Origin: JAQVCM01 sp040403095
Lineage (GTDB): Bacteria; Bacteroidota; Bacteroidia; Flavobacteriales_D; Crocinitomicaceae
Direction: 5' to 3'
Length of the DNA stretch: 30,113 nucleotides
NCBI GenBank assembly: GCA_040403095.1
Contig: JBBALI010000042.1
Location: 1 to 30,113, forward strand
A model generated the notes under the pieces. It saw nothing but the letters and a program-made list of their open reading frames with translations, did no database searches and was not told the origin of the DNA. Both the position numbers and the translations under genes were made by a program. Within the stretch, counting starts at the first letter, position 1. The number at the start of each line of letters is the position of its first letter. Below, one piece after another: positions 7,400 to 15,353 of this stretch.

Positions 7400-8332
7400 C
7401 TAAAATGAAGCGTGTAAAACAATCGCCACCGCAAAGAAAACGCTAATCGCAAAAGCCGATAAAGCAACTTTTTTTAGTTCAGGATCAAAATTGCGTTCTT
7501 GCACAATGCTCATGGCTTTTCTCAAATGTACAATCAACAAAATCAGAGGTAACAAAGCGAGCATCATCCATTTATTTTCAGATTGAAATTGAAAAACAAA
7601 AATCGTGAAGCAAGCAATTCCGCCTAAAATCAAAAAAGCGTGGTAAAATTTCGCCCTTTCGCCGCCTAACTGAACAACCAAAGTACGTTTACCAACTTTC
7701 GCATCATTCGTTCTGTCTCGCATGTTATTGAGATTCAAAACCGCCATACTCAACAAACCAATTGTGGCCGCTGGCAATAAATTTTCAAATCGAAAAGTCG
7801 AGAAATTGAATTCGGGCAAATACAAATGATAAACGCCTAAAACGCTCACCAATCCGAAGAAGATGAACACAAAAAAATCACCTAATCCATGGTAGCCATA
7901 AGCGCGTTTTCCAACGGTGTATGTGATGGCAGCGAGTACACAAAAAACAGCCAAGACAGCATAGAAAACCCAAAATGAAAGCGATTTATTCAACGAAGCG
8001 AAATAGATCAATGTTCCTGCGGAGATAAAAGACAAAACACTCAATAAAATCACTGCATTGCGCATTTCTTTCAGTGAAATCACACCCGATTGAACAGCTC
8101 TTTCAGGACCAACGCGCCCTTCATTGTCAGCGCCTTTCTGACTGTCGCCCAAATCATTCGCTAAATTGGACAATACCTGAAATAAAACGGTTGTTACCAA
8201 TGCAAAAATGAAAATCGTGGTGTTCCAAAAACCATTTGATTTGGCAACAAAAGAGCCCAAAATAATTCCCGATAATGAAAGTGGAAGCGTTCGCAATCTG
8301 CATGCGTGAATCCAAGCTTTTGTTTTTGTCAT
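7400..8332 (-). CDS. menA: 1,4-dihydroxy-2-naphthoate polyprenyltransferase
   Basis: UbiA-family membrane prenyltransferase of 310 residues that attaches the isoprenoid tail to 1,4-dihydroxy-2-naphthoate, the membrane step of menaquinone synthesis. The first aspartate motif is NLANDLGD (56-63), followed by GPERAVQSG; the second is DRTNDAKVGKRTL in the following cytoplasmic loop. Several hydrophobic helices fill the rest, and the opening AWIHACRLRTLPLSLSG is typical of MenA. It is the first gene of menA-menC. I see no clear TAnnTTTG promoter in the 250 bases upstream. Confidence 0.93.
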   Translation of the reverse strand: MTKTKAWIHACRLRTLPLSLSGIILGSFVAKSNGFWNTTIFIFALVTTVLFQVLSNLANDLGDSQKGADNEGRVGPERAVQSGVISLKEMRNAVILLSVLSFISAGTLIYFASLNKSLSFWVFYAVLAVFCVLAAITYTVGKRAYGYHGLGDFFVFIFFGLVSVLGVYHLYLPEFNFSTFRFENLLPAATIGLLSMAVLNLNNMRDRTNDAKVGKRTLVVQLGGERAKFYHAFLILGGIACFTIFVFQFQSENKWMMLALLPLILLIVHLRKAMSIVQERNFDPELKKVALSAFAISVFFAVAIVLHASF

Positions 8333-8442
8333 GCTGTAAAATTAATCAATCTGATACTACAACACAATTTTCGACAATAGGTTTTTTAAATTCTTTTTCA
8401 TTGAAATTTCCTAAAAAAATCACAATGAATCTGAATTACAAA

Positions 8443-8472
8443 TTGTAGATTCATTTCTGTTTTGTAATTTCG
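8443..8472 (+). promoter_or_regulatory. Possible promoter for the nitronate monooxygenase/M16 operon
   Basis: TTG (8443-8445) and TAATTTCG (8465-8472, one mismatch to TAnnTTTG) are 19 bases apart. This would give a leader of about 100 bases before the ATG at 8580. I see no convincing secondary structure in that leader. Confidence 0.3.
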
Positions 8473-8579
8473 TAGTTAGAAGAAAAAATCTGTTTTCCAA
8501 TTATTTTTTTCCGAGAAAACAGGTGAATAACAGCATTTGAACAAATTAGATTTTTGTTCAACAAAAGCACAACACATTC

Positions 8580-9533
8580 ATGAAAAATCGCATAACACAA
8601 CTTTTCAATATTCAATATCCAATCATTCAAGCGGGAATGATTTGGTGTTCTGGTTGGGAATTGGCTTCTGCTGTTTCCAACGCCGGCGGATTGGGAATCA
8701 TTGGTTCTGGATCAATGTATCCGAATATTTTAGACGAACAAATTGCCAAATGCAAAGCGGCGACAAACAAACCGTTCGCGGTCAATTTGCCCATGCTTTA
8801 TCCCGATATCGACAAGCACATTGAAACAATCATCAAACACCAAGTTCCAATTGTTTTCACTTCTGCAGGTAATCCAAAAACTTGGACAAAACATTTGCAA
8901 TCACATGGAATTGTGGTTGTTCACGTTGTTTCAAGCGTAAAATTCGCCTTGATAGCACAAGAAGCTGGCGTTGACGCGGTGGTTGCAGAAGGTTTTGAAG
9001 CTGGAGGTCACAATGGTCGCGACGAAACAACGACTTTTTGCTTGATTCCGATGGTTGCTGAAGCGATTTCGATTCCTTTGATTGCCGCAGGCGGAATTGG
9101 GACTGGAAAAGGAATGTTGGCCGCAATGACTTTAGGTGCTGATGCGGTTCAAATTGGAAGTCGATTCGTTGCTACTCCAGAAGCAAGTTGTCACATCAAT
9201 TTCAAAAATGAAGTAATTTCATCGAAAGAAGGCGATACAATTCTGACTTTGAAAGAATTAACACCAGTTCGCTTATTGAGAAATCCATTTTTTGACCAAG
9301 TGCAAGAGGCATACAAAAAAGGAACCAACGCTGAAGAACTCGAAAATCTTTTGGGTCGCGGTCGAGCAAAAAGAGGCATGTTTGAGGGCGACCTCATCGA
9401 AGGCGAGTTAGAAATCGGGCAAGTTGCTGGATTAATCCATGAAATTAAACCTGCAGCGGAAATTGTTGCTGAAATCATAGCTGAATACAAAGAAACCATT
9501 GCATTACAAACTTCAGATAAATTTACATTTTAA
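8580..9533 (+). CDS. Nitronate monooxygenase / FabK-like flavoprotein
   Basis: A 317-residue TIM-barrel FMN enzyme. Seen: the N-terminal substrate/FMN strand (YPIIQAGM, 13-20), the EGFEAGGHNG segment (137-146) whose His144 matches the catalytic histidine of nitronate monooxygenases and FabK, and the phosphate-binding glycines AAGGIGTG (169-176) with QIGSRF (191-196). The family oxidises alkyl nitronates or, as FabK, reduces enoyl-ACP; sequence alone does not decide between them. The FabK-like C-terminal part is absent or diverged, so I favour nitronate monooxygenase. Its stop TAA overlaps the next ATG by one base (TAATG), so it is coupled to the M16 peptidase genes. Confidence 0.85.
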   Translation: MKNRITQLFNIQYPIIQAGMIWCSGWELASAVSNAGGLGIIGSGSMYPNILDEQIAKCKAATNKPFAVNLPMLYPDIDKHIETIIKHQVPIVFTSAGNPKTWTKHLQSHGIVVVHVVSSVKFALIAQEAGVDAVVAEGFEAGGHNGRDETTTFCLIPMVAEAISIPLIAAGGIGTGKGMLAAMTLGADAVQIGSRFVATPEASCHINFKNEVISSKEGDTILTLKELTPVRLLRNPFFDQVQEAYKKGTNAEELENLLGRGRAKRGMFEGDLIEGELEIGQVAGLIHEIKPAAEIVAEIIAEYKETIALQTSDKFTF

Positions 9534-10774
9534 TGATTCAATTCGAAAGATTTTCCCTTCAAAACGGACTCAAAGTAATATTTCACAAAGACACAACAAC
9601 GCCTTTGGCAGTCGTTAACACACTATACGATGTAGGCGCACGTGATGAAGATCCTGAAAAGACAGGCTTCGCGCATTTATTCGAACATTTGATGTTTGGC
9701 GGTTCAGTCAATATTCCTGATTTCGATGCGCCTTTGCAACATGCGGGCGGAGAAAGCAACGCATTTACTTCCAACGATATCACCAATTACTATGACGTTT
9801 TGCCAGCGCAAAATATCGAAACTGCTTTGTGGTTAGAATCCGACAGAATGTTGTCGCTTGGTTTCACAGCAAAAAGTTTAGAAACGCAGAGAAGTGTGGT
9901 AATTGAGGAATTCAAACAACGCTATTTAAATCAACCTTATGGAGACGTTTGGCTGAAATTGAGACCTTTGACTTACCACACGCATCCATATCAATGGGCA
10001 ACGATTGGGAAAGAAATCAGTCACATTGAAGAGGCGAAAATGGAAGATGTAAAAGCCTTTTTCCATAAATTTTACAATCCGAGCAATGCGATTTTATGCA
10101 TCGCTGGAAATTTTGAATTGGAAGAAGTTAAACGCTTGGTAGAAAAATGGTACGGCGACATTCCAATGAAAATAAAACCTGCCAGAATTTTGGCTGCAGA
10201 ATTGCCTCAAACTGAATTTAGAGAGCAAATTATCGAGCGCAATGTGCCTTCTGATGCATTTTATTATGCTTTCAAAATGTCGGAGAGAAAATCTGCAGAA
10301 TATTACATCACCGATATGCTTTCTGACGCTTTGGGACGAGACAAATCTTCTCGTTTGTACACATCGATTCAAAAAGAGCAAAAATTAGTCACTGAAATTG
10401 GCGCTTACATTACTGGTTCTTTAGACAATGGTTTGCTCGTTATCAGCGGAAAATTAAGCCCCAATGTGACTTTTGACGAAGTCGATTCAGCCATTTGGAA
10501 AGTGTTGAACGAAATTCAAACTAAAAAAATCAGCACCATCGAACTAGATCGACTGAAGAATAAAATCAAAACGGCAAAAGCTTTTCAAGAACAAGGTTTA
10601 TTGAATCGCGCGATGAATTTGGCTTACTTTGAATTATTAGGCGATGCAGACGGCATAAATCAAGAAGCCATTTTATACGAACAAATTCAACCAGAACACA
10701 TTTTAGCAAACGCGCAAGACATTCTACAAAAAACAAATTGTTCTTTATTAAAAGTAAAAGCCATTCAATCATGA
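9533..10774 (+). CDS. M16 zinc peptidase, catalytic subunit
   Basis: Insulinase/pitrilysin-family protein of 413 residues. The inverted zinc motif HLFEH lies at residues 48-52 (H48, E51, H52), and the distal glutamate is in SVVIEEF (about 125). No signal peptide is present, so it is either cytoplasmic or exported by an atypical route. It is half the size of classical pitrilysins, as expected for the two-subunit (processing-peptidase-like) type. Its partner follows with an ATGA overlap. Bacteroidota commonly carry such pairs; the substrate is not known. Confidence 0.9.
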   Translation: MIQFERFSLQNGLKVIFHKDTTTPLAVVNTLYDVGARDEDPEKTGFAHLFEHLMFGGSVNIPDFDAPLQHAGGESNAFTSNDITNYYDVLPAQNIETALWLESDRMLSLGFTAKSLETQRSVVIEEFKQRYLNQPYGDVWLKLRPLTYHTHPYQWATIGKEISHIEEAKMEDVKAFFHKFYNPSNAILCIAGNFELEEVKRLVEKWYGDIPMKIKPARILAAELPQTEFREQIIERNVPSDAFYYAFKMSERKSAEYYITDMLSDALGRDKSSRLYTSIQKEQKLVTEIGAYITGSLDNGLLVISGKLSPNVTFDEVDSAIWKVLNEIQTKKISTIELDRLKNKIKTAKAFQEQGLLNRAMNLAYFELLGDADGINQEAILYEQIQPEHILANAQDILQKTNCSLLKVKAIQS

Positions 10775-12039
10775 GTTTAAGAAATACAGCACCCGCGGTT
10801 CATCCTTTACAAAAAATCAATTTTGTAGAACCACATATTTTTGACATCACTCCTACCATGAAATTGTATTGGATGCAACCTGTTCCAGACGAAACGATGC
10901 GCATTGAATTTCATTTTGACGCAGGAACAATCCGCGGAAATCGCAAAATTGCGGGTTTCGTCAATAGCCTTTTACTTTCAGGAACTGCAGACAAAACTAG
11001 TACGCAAATCAATCAGGAACTTGATGGACTGGGCGCTTATTTAGACCAAGAAATTGCACAAGAATTAGCAATCGTAAGTCTATATTGTTTGAAAGAAAAC
11101 GTGGAAAAAGCAGTCGCTATTTTGGTGAATGCAATTCAGGAAGTTGCGTTTCACGAACACGAAATCAGCGATATGTTGCGCGAAAAAAAGCAACAATTTC
11201 TCGTTTCTTCTGAAAAAGTGAGTGTCTTGGTGCGACGAGCTTTTCAAAAACAATTGTTCAGCAATTCAGAAAACTACAATCGTCAGCTAGAATTGATGGA
11301 TTTGGAAGAGGTTTCTGTACTTGATTTGAAAAGATTTCACAAAGAATTTTACTTGCAAGGTTTGCGCAAAGTAATTGTTGTGGGTGATGTTGAACCAGCT
11401 TACATCGATCGCTTAATCGATTCTGTTGGCGCTTGGTCTAAACCAGGAACTTGTGAATTTGAAAAAGATTTCATCAACATTCCAGGACGTTTACACATCG
11501 AGAAAAAAGATGCGGTTCAAACTGCGATTCGCATGGGAATTCCTTTGTTCAACAAAACGCATGAAGATTTTTTGGATTTTCAAATTCTACAAACCATTTT
11601 CGGAGATTATTTCGGTAGTCGATTGATGTCAAATATCCGCGAAGACAAAGGATATACGTACGGCATCGGATGCGGTGTTGCAGAATCAAACAACGCTGGC
11701 TATTTCATTATTGCAACTGAAGTTGGAAAAGATGTAGCAGAAGCGACTTTGACAGAAATCAAAAATGAAATGGAATTGTTGAAGTCAGAATTGGTTCCGC
11801 AAGAAGAATTGGATTTAGTCAAAAACTATTTATTGGGACAAATTTTGAAAAGTGCAGATGGACCAAATTCAATGATTGATTTATACATGGCAGCACATTT
11901 ACATGGCAAAGATTTTGAATATTACAACGAAGCAATTCAAAACATTCAAAGCATTTCTCAAGAGCGAATTTTAGCCTTGGCAAATAAATATTTGAATTGG
12001 GATAATTTTACGATTGTTACCGCAGGAACGAAAGTGTAG
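10771..12039 (+). CDS. M16 peptidase-like protein, non-catalytic partner subunit
   Basis: I chose the ATG at 10771, which overlaps the stop of the catalytic subunit (ATGA); a longer frame to 10738 runs inside that gene. The 422-residue protein has the M16 fold, but where the zinc motif HxxEH should stand it reads FVNSLLLSG, so it cannot bind zinc. It keeps the C-terminal substrate-binding pair in REDKGYTYGIG (R and Y), which in alpha/beta M16 pairs comes from the non-catalytic subunit. This supports a heterodimer with the upstream gene product. A strong terminator follows 25 bases after the stop. Confidence 0.9.
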   Translation: MSLRNTAPAVHPLQKINFVEPHIFDITPTMKLYWMQPVPDETMRIEFHFDAGTIRGNRKIAGFVNSLLLSGTADKTSTQINQELDGLGAYLDQEIAQELAIVSLYCLKENVEKAVAILVNAIQEVAFHEHEISDMLREKKQQFLVSSEKVSVLVRRAFQKQLFSNSENYNRQLELMDLEEVSVLDLKRFHKEFYLQGLRKVIVVGDVEPAYIDRLIDSVGAWSKPGTCEFEKDFINIPGRLHIEKKDAVQTAIRMGIPLFNKTHEDFLDFQILQTIFGDYFGSRLMSNIREDKGYTYGIGCGVAESNNAGYFIIATEVGKDVAEATLTEIKNEMELLKSELVPQEELDLVKNYLLGQILKSADGPNSMIDLYMAAHLHGKDFEYYNEAIQNIQSISQERILALANKYLNWDNFTIVTAGTKV

Positions 12040-12063
12040 TTGTACAAATTCATATTTTAAATC

Positions 12064-12095
12064 AAGCGATAGTATCATAAACTGTCGCTTTTTTT
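12064..12095 (+). terminator. Intrinsic terminator of the nitronate monooxygenase/M16 operon
   Basis: AAGCGATAG (12064-12072) pairs with CTGTCGCTT (12082-12090), nine pairs with one G-U, then a run of T to 12095. It lies just after the second M16 gene. Confidence 0.8.
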
Positions 12096-12111
12096 GTTGA
12101 ACTTTCTTCAT

Positions 12112-12146
12112 AAAAAAAGTCCATCATTTCAAAAACGATGGACTTT
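12112..12146 (-). terminator. Intrinsic terminator of clpX
   Basis: AAAGTCCATC (12116-12125) and GATGGACTTT (12137-12146) form a perfect ten-pair stem with an 11-base loop. Read on the minus strand it ends in a run of T (A tract 12112-12118). It sits 21 bases past the clpX stop and back to back with the plus-strand terminator. Confidence 0.8.
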
Positions 12147-12167
12147 CAATATTTGTTAATTCTAACC

Positions 12168-13397
12168 TTAAGCTACTTTCAAACGCGCAACTTTAGATTT
12201 CGAAAATTGTTCTTTGGCATAATCGGCAGAAACCCTGAATTCTTTGATTTTCTTAGATGGTAAATCGAACATCGCATCGTTTAAAATGCCTTCGCAAATC
12301 GAACGCAAACCTCTTGCGCCTAATTTAAACTCAATTGCTTTTTCCACGATAAAATCCAACACATCGCCTTCAAATGCCAATTTAATTCCATCGATTTCAA
12401 ACAAACGAACATATTGTTTGATCAATGCATTCTTAGGTTCTGTCAAAATTCGTTTCAAACTTTTTCCATCCAAAGGCTCCAAGTATGTCAACGAAGGAAA
12501 ACGACCAATCAACTCAGGAATCAATCCGTATGATTTGATGTCAGTTGGGTTGATGTATTTCAAGAAATTATCTCCATCAATGCGCACATCATCATTGCTA
12601 CTGAAACCAATGGTCTGCGTATTTACGCGTCTTGCAATTATTTTTTCAATGCCATCAAACGCACCACCGCAAACAAACAAGATGTTTTTCGTATCGATTT
12701 GAATCATCTTTTGCTCCGGATGCTTTCTTCCTCCTTGTGGCGGAACATTGACAACCGAGCCTTCCAATAATTTCAATAAAGCCTGTTGAACTCCTTCTCC
12801 TGAAACGTCACGTGTAATCGAAGGATTGTCACTTTTTCGTGCAATTTTATCAATTTCATCGATGAAAACAATTCCTCTTTGTGCAGCTTCGACATTGTAA
12901 TCCGCAGCTTGGAGCAAACGAGAAAGAATGCTTTCCACGTCTTCACCAACATACCCAGCTTCAGTCAAAACAGTTGCATCAGCGATACAAAATGGAACAT
13001 TCAACAAACGAGCAATGGTTTTAGCCAACAATGTTTTTCCTGTTCCTGTGCGTCCAACCAAAATCACATTTGCTTTTTCGATTTCCACATCATCTTTTGT
13101 AACTGGTTGATTCAATCTTTTGTAATGATTGTAAACTGCAACAGACAATACTTTTTTTGCATCTTCTTGTCCGATTACATATTCGTCCAATTTAGATTTG
13201 ATTTCAATTGGTTTCAAAATGTTCAACGGTGCCTCTTTGAATGCTTCCGTTTTGTTTGCTTTAAATTCCTCTTCAACAATTGAATACCCTTGCGTAATAC
13301 AACTTTCACAAATATGGCCTGATAATCCAGCGATTAACATTCCCACTTGCGAGCGCGGTCTTCCGCAAAACGAACAAGATGTTTCTTTTTTTGACAT
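12168..13397 (-). CDS. clpX: ATP-dependent Clp protease ATP-binding subunit ClpX
   Basis: AAA+ unfoldase that feeds tagged proteins to ClpP. The N-terminal zinc domain has Cys8, Cys11, Cys30 and Cys33. The ATPase has Walker A GRTGTGKT (115-122), pore loop GYVG (148-151), Walker B FIDE (D180/E181), the RKH loop (224-226) and sensor stretches. The ClpP-docking tripeptide IGF is at 263-265. Walker A has Arg-Thr where E. coli has Pro-Thr-Gly; this variant is common in Bacteroidota. At 409 residues it is full length. It follows clpP on the same strand after a 69-base gap that contains a terminator-like hairpin. Confidence 0.97.
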   Translation of the reverse strand: MSKKETSCSFCGRPRSQVGMLIAGLSGHICESCITQGYSIVEEEFKANKTEAFKEAPLNILKPIEIKSKLDEYVIGQEDAKKVLSVAVYNHYKRLNQPVTKDDVEIEKANVILVGRTGTGKTLLAKTIARLLNVPFCIADATVLTEAGYVGEDVESILSRLLQAADYNVEAAQRGIVFIDEIDKIARKSDNPSITRDVSGEGVQQALLKLLEGSVVNVPPQGGRKHPEQKMIQIDTKNILFVCGGAFDGIEKIIARRVNTQTIGFSSNDDVRIDGDNFLKYINPTDIKSYGLIPELIGRFPSLTYLEPLDGKSLKRILTEPKNALIKQYVRLFEIDGIKLAFEGDVLDFIVEKAIEFKLGARGLRSICEGILNDAMFDLPSKKIKEFRVSADYAKEQFSKSKVARLKVA

Positions 13398-13410
13398 ATT
13401 CTAGTTTGAC

Positions 13411-13441
13411 AAAAAAAGCCATTCGCCAACTGACGAATGAC
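13411..13441 (-). terminator. Terminator-like hairpin between clpP and clpX
   Basis: GCCATTCG (13418-13425) pairs with CGAATGAC (13434-13441), eight pairs including one G-U, with an 8-base loop. On the minus strand it is followed by seven T (complement of 13411-13417). It stands after clpP and right before the clpX start, so it may end part of the clpP transcripts and lower clpX expression. Confidence 0.6.
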
Positions 13442-13466
13442 CTTTAAATAATTAATTATAAGTGAT

Positions 13467-14144
13467 TTATTTTGGATTTCTCACCAAAACTTCATCTACC
13501 ATTCCGTACGCTTTTGCTTCTTCCGATGTCATCCAATAATCACGGTCTGAATCAGCATGTACTTTTTCGTAATCTTGTTTTGTATGAAGTGCAATAATGT
13601 CATACAATTCCTTTTTCAATTTACCGATTTCACGAGCAGTAATTTCGATATCAGAAGCTTGTCCTTGCGCGCCACCCAACGGTTGGTGAATCATCACACG
13701 TGAATGTTTCAACGCTGAACGTTTTCCTTCAGCACCTGCACACAATAAAACTGCACCCATTGAAGCTGCCATTCCTGTGCAAATTGTTGCAACATCTGGT
13801 TTGATATATTGCATTGTATCGTAAATACCCAATCCAGCATATACAGATCCACCTGGTGAATTCATGTAAATTTGAATGTCTTTTTTAGGATCTACTGATT
13901 CCAAAAACAACAATTGCGCATTGATAATATTTGCAACTTGGTCGTTGATTCCTGTTCCAAGAAAGATAATTCTATCCATCATCAAACGAGAAAAAACATC
14001 CATTTGTGTCATATTCATATGTCTTTCCTCGATAATATATGGAGTCAAAGAAGATTCAATATAACTGTTCAGAGACATACTGCTGATTCCCTGATGTTTT
14101 GTCGCGTATTTTTTAAATTCGTCGTTTCCAAACATATTGTTCAT
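13467..14144 (-). CDS. clpP: ATP-dependent Clp protease proteolytic subunit ClpP
   Basis: Serine protease that forms the double-heptamer chamber used by ClpX. The catalytic triad is visible: Ser128 in TGMAASMGA, His153 in VMIHQP and Asp202 in DRDYWM. The oligomer handle and the GGSVYAGLGIYD strand are in place. The 225 residues start at an ATG with a 30-45-residue N-terminal extension before the conserved core, probably processed, as in many Bacteroidota ClpPs. It is the first gene of clpP-clpX. The upstream gap of 223 bases has no clear TAnnTTTG promoter but holds three ACTGTC/GACAGT hexamers. Confidence 0.97.
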   Translation of the reverse strand: MNNMFGNDEFKKYATKHQGISSMSLNSYIESSLTPYIIEERHMNMTQMDVFSRLMMDRIIFLGTGINDQVANIINAQLLFLESVDPKKDIQIYMNSPGGSVYAGLGIYDTMQYIKPDVATICTGMAASMGAVLLCAGAEGKRSALKHSRVMIHQPLGGAQGQASDIEITAREIGKLKKELYDIIALHTKQDYEKVHADSDRDYWMTSEEAKAYGMVDEVLVRNPK

Positions 14145-14367
14145 TTTTTAAATTGTCATTGAGACGTAAATATACATTCTATTTATAGGATTGAATTCCT
14201 TTTAAAGAATAAAATCTTAAATATTTATCAACTTTTGAAAGTCAAGAATGATGCCACTGGAAAATTTCAATTTTTCCAAAGAAACTTTCTATTTTTGACT
14301 GTCAGTTTTGCAGTTTTTTAGACAGTTCGACAGTTTTAGTCTCAATTTCAACATTTTTTTATGAAAA

Positions 14368-14913
14368 TCACTTCCATTTCCATTTTAAAAGAACGTAAAA
14401 AGGAACTCCTTCGTTGGCTTCGAAAGACTCAAAAAATGAATTTAAAGATTCCCAATTTTCGATTTTGTCTTTCGGTAAAATAAACGATTGATTGGTTTTC
14501 AATTTCAACAAAAACATTTCAGGAATCTCAGTAATCGATTCAATTTCAGAATAATTGATTTTCGTTTCCGAAACTTCATCTTTCGCTTTGACCAAAGGAG
14601 CTTCAAAACTCAAAGTCGCTGGACGACCAAATTTGTTGTTCATATTCTCTTTGATAAACTTCTGATATTGTCGTTTGTACACATTTTTATCATGAAAAGG
14701 ATACAGAAAATACCAAACCACAGCCAAGACGCCAAAAGCGATAATCATCGTGATATTTCCTTGGTAAAAAAACGTAACTGCCAATAACAAATAAGCAATC
14801 GCAGGTACCAAACGAGAAATAAACCGACGCTTTTTTACAACCGCCGAATTCGACGCGGTGAATAATTGAAACGTCAAATAATCATTTTCATCAATAGAAT
14901 AGGTGATTTTCAT
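14368..14913 (-). CDS. YcxB-like domain membrane protein
   Basis: A 181-residue protein with the opening YSIDENDYLTFQLFTAS followed by KKRR, then two adjacent membrane helices (about 33-50 and 52-70) and a cytoplasmic C-terminal domain ending in a KWKWK tail. This layout matches the YcxB-like family (PF14317 from memory), whose function is unknown. It is probably an inner-membrane protein. It lies alone between clpP and the repeat cluster. A perfect TAnnTTTG -7 element stands 22 bases before its ATG on the minus strand. Confidence 0.75.
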   Translation of the reverse strand: MKITYSIDENDYLTFQLFTASNSAVVKKRRFISRLVPAIAYLLLAVTFFYQGNITMIIAFGVLAVVWYFLYPFHDKNVYKRQYQKFIKENMNNKFGRPATLSFEAPLVKAKDEVSETKINYSEIESITEIPEMFLLKLKTNQSFILPKDKIENWESLNSFFESFEANEGVPFYVLLKWKWK

Positions 14914-14934
14914 GTAATCAAATTAATATTTTTT

Positions 14935-14942
14935 CAAAGGTA
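14935..14942 (-). promoter_or_regulatory. Possible -7 element for the YcxB-like gene
   Basis: CAAAGGTA on the plus strand reads TACCTTTG on the minus strand, an exact TAnnTTTG. Transcription would start about 16 bases before the ATG at 14913. No good -33 element is seen at the usual spacing. Confidence 0.35.
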
Positions 14943-15008
14943 GGGGCAATTTTTGGAAATGGGAAATTATATGATTTTTATTGGGGATTTGGGTGGGATT
15001 GATATAAC

Positions 15009-15195
15009 GCTCCTACGGAGCTATTTATATGGCGCTCCGATGGAGCTTGTTGTATTTCGCTCCGATGGAGCTATTATTGTGGCGCTCCGATGGAGCTAGA
15101 TGATGGATGAACGGACACCGTTTTGGACTAAATGCCCCAGAGGGGTATTGTCTCATTAAAAAATAACGCCCAATTCCGTTGAGCTCCAGAGGAGC
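15009..15195. repeat. Cluster of REP-like hairpins at about 25-base spacing, upstream of the RAYT gene
   Basis: Four 13-base hairpins of the form GCTCC-NNN-GGAGC start at 15009, 15034, 15059 and 15084, exactly 25 bases apart, with 12-base spacers that are A+T-rich and partly similar. Three read GCTCCGATGGAGC and the first reads GCTCCTACGGAGC. The pattern goes on with other 5-base stems and 3-base loops: AACGG-ACA-CCGTT (15110-15122), GCCCC-AGA-GGGGT (15134-15146) and GCTCC-AGA-GGAGC (15183-15195). This is REP/BIME-like DNA and lies 159 bases upstream of a REP-associated transposase gene. It accounts for most of the 440-base gap between 14914 and 15353; the rest (15196-15353) is A+T-rich with no clear feature. 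Confidence 0.85.
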
Positions 15196-15353
15196 GACAT
15201 GATTGTACTTTTTTAGACAAAAAGAATTTTGTGATTTAGAAAATAATGCTTATTTTTAGTTAAACAACAATGTGATTTGCGCTTTAAAGTAGATTTTACC
15301 GACCTAAAATTAAAACGAAAATTAACCGATTAACAACTTAAAACCAAAAAAAA

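Noticed and set aside
7396..7467. N-terminal extension of menC by 24 codons
   Set aside because: It lies inside menA and reads as Arg/Leu-rich sequence; the ATG at 7393-7395 gives a family-like N-terminus.
10738..10770. Earlier start for the second M16 gene
   Set aside because: It falls within the preceding gene's coding end; the ATGA overlap at 10771 is the usual coupled start.
12244..12702. 152-residue ORF on the plus strand opposite clpX
   Set aside because: It is the antisense of the conserved clpX coding sequence; no start context or family pattern supports it.
15009..15096. Regular 25-base repeats that look like a tiny CRISPR array
   Set aside because: The conserved part is only 13 bases, the spacers are 12 bases and similar to each other, and no cas genes are near. 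A RAYT gene next door explains the hairpins better.
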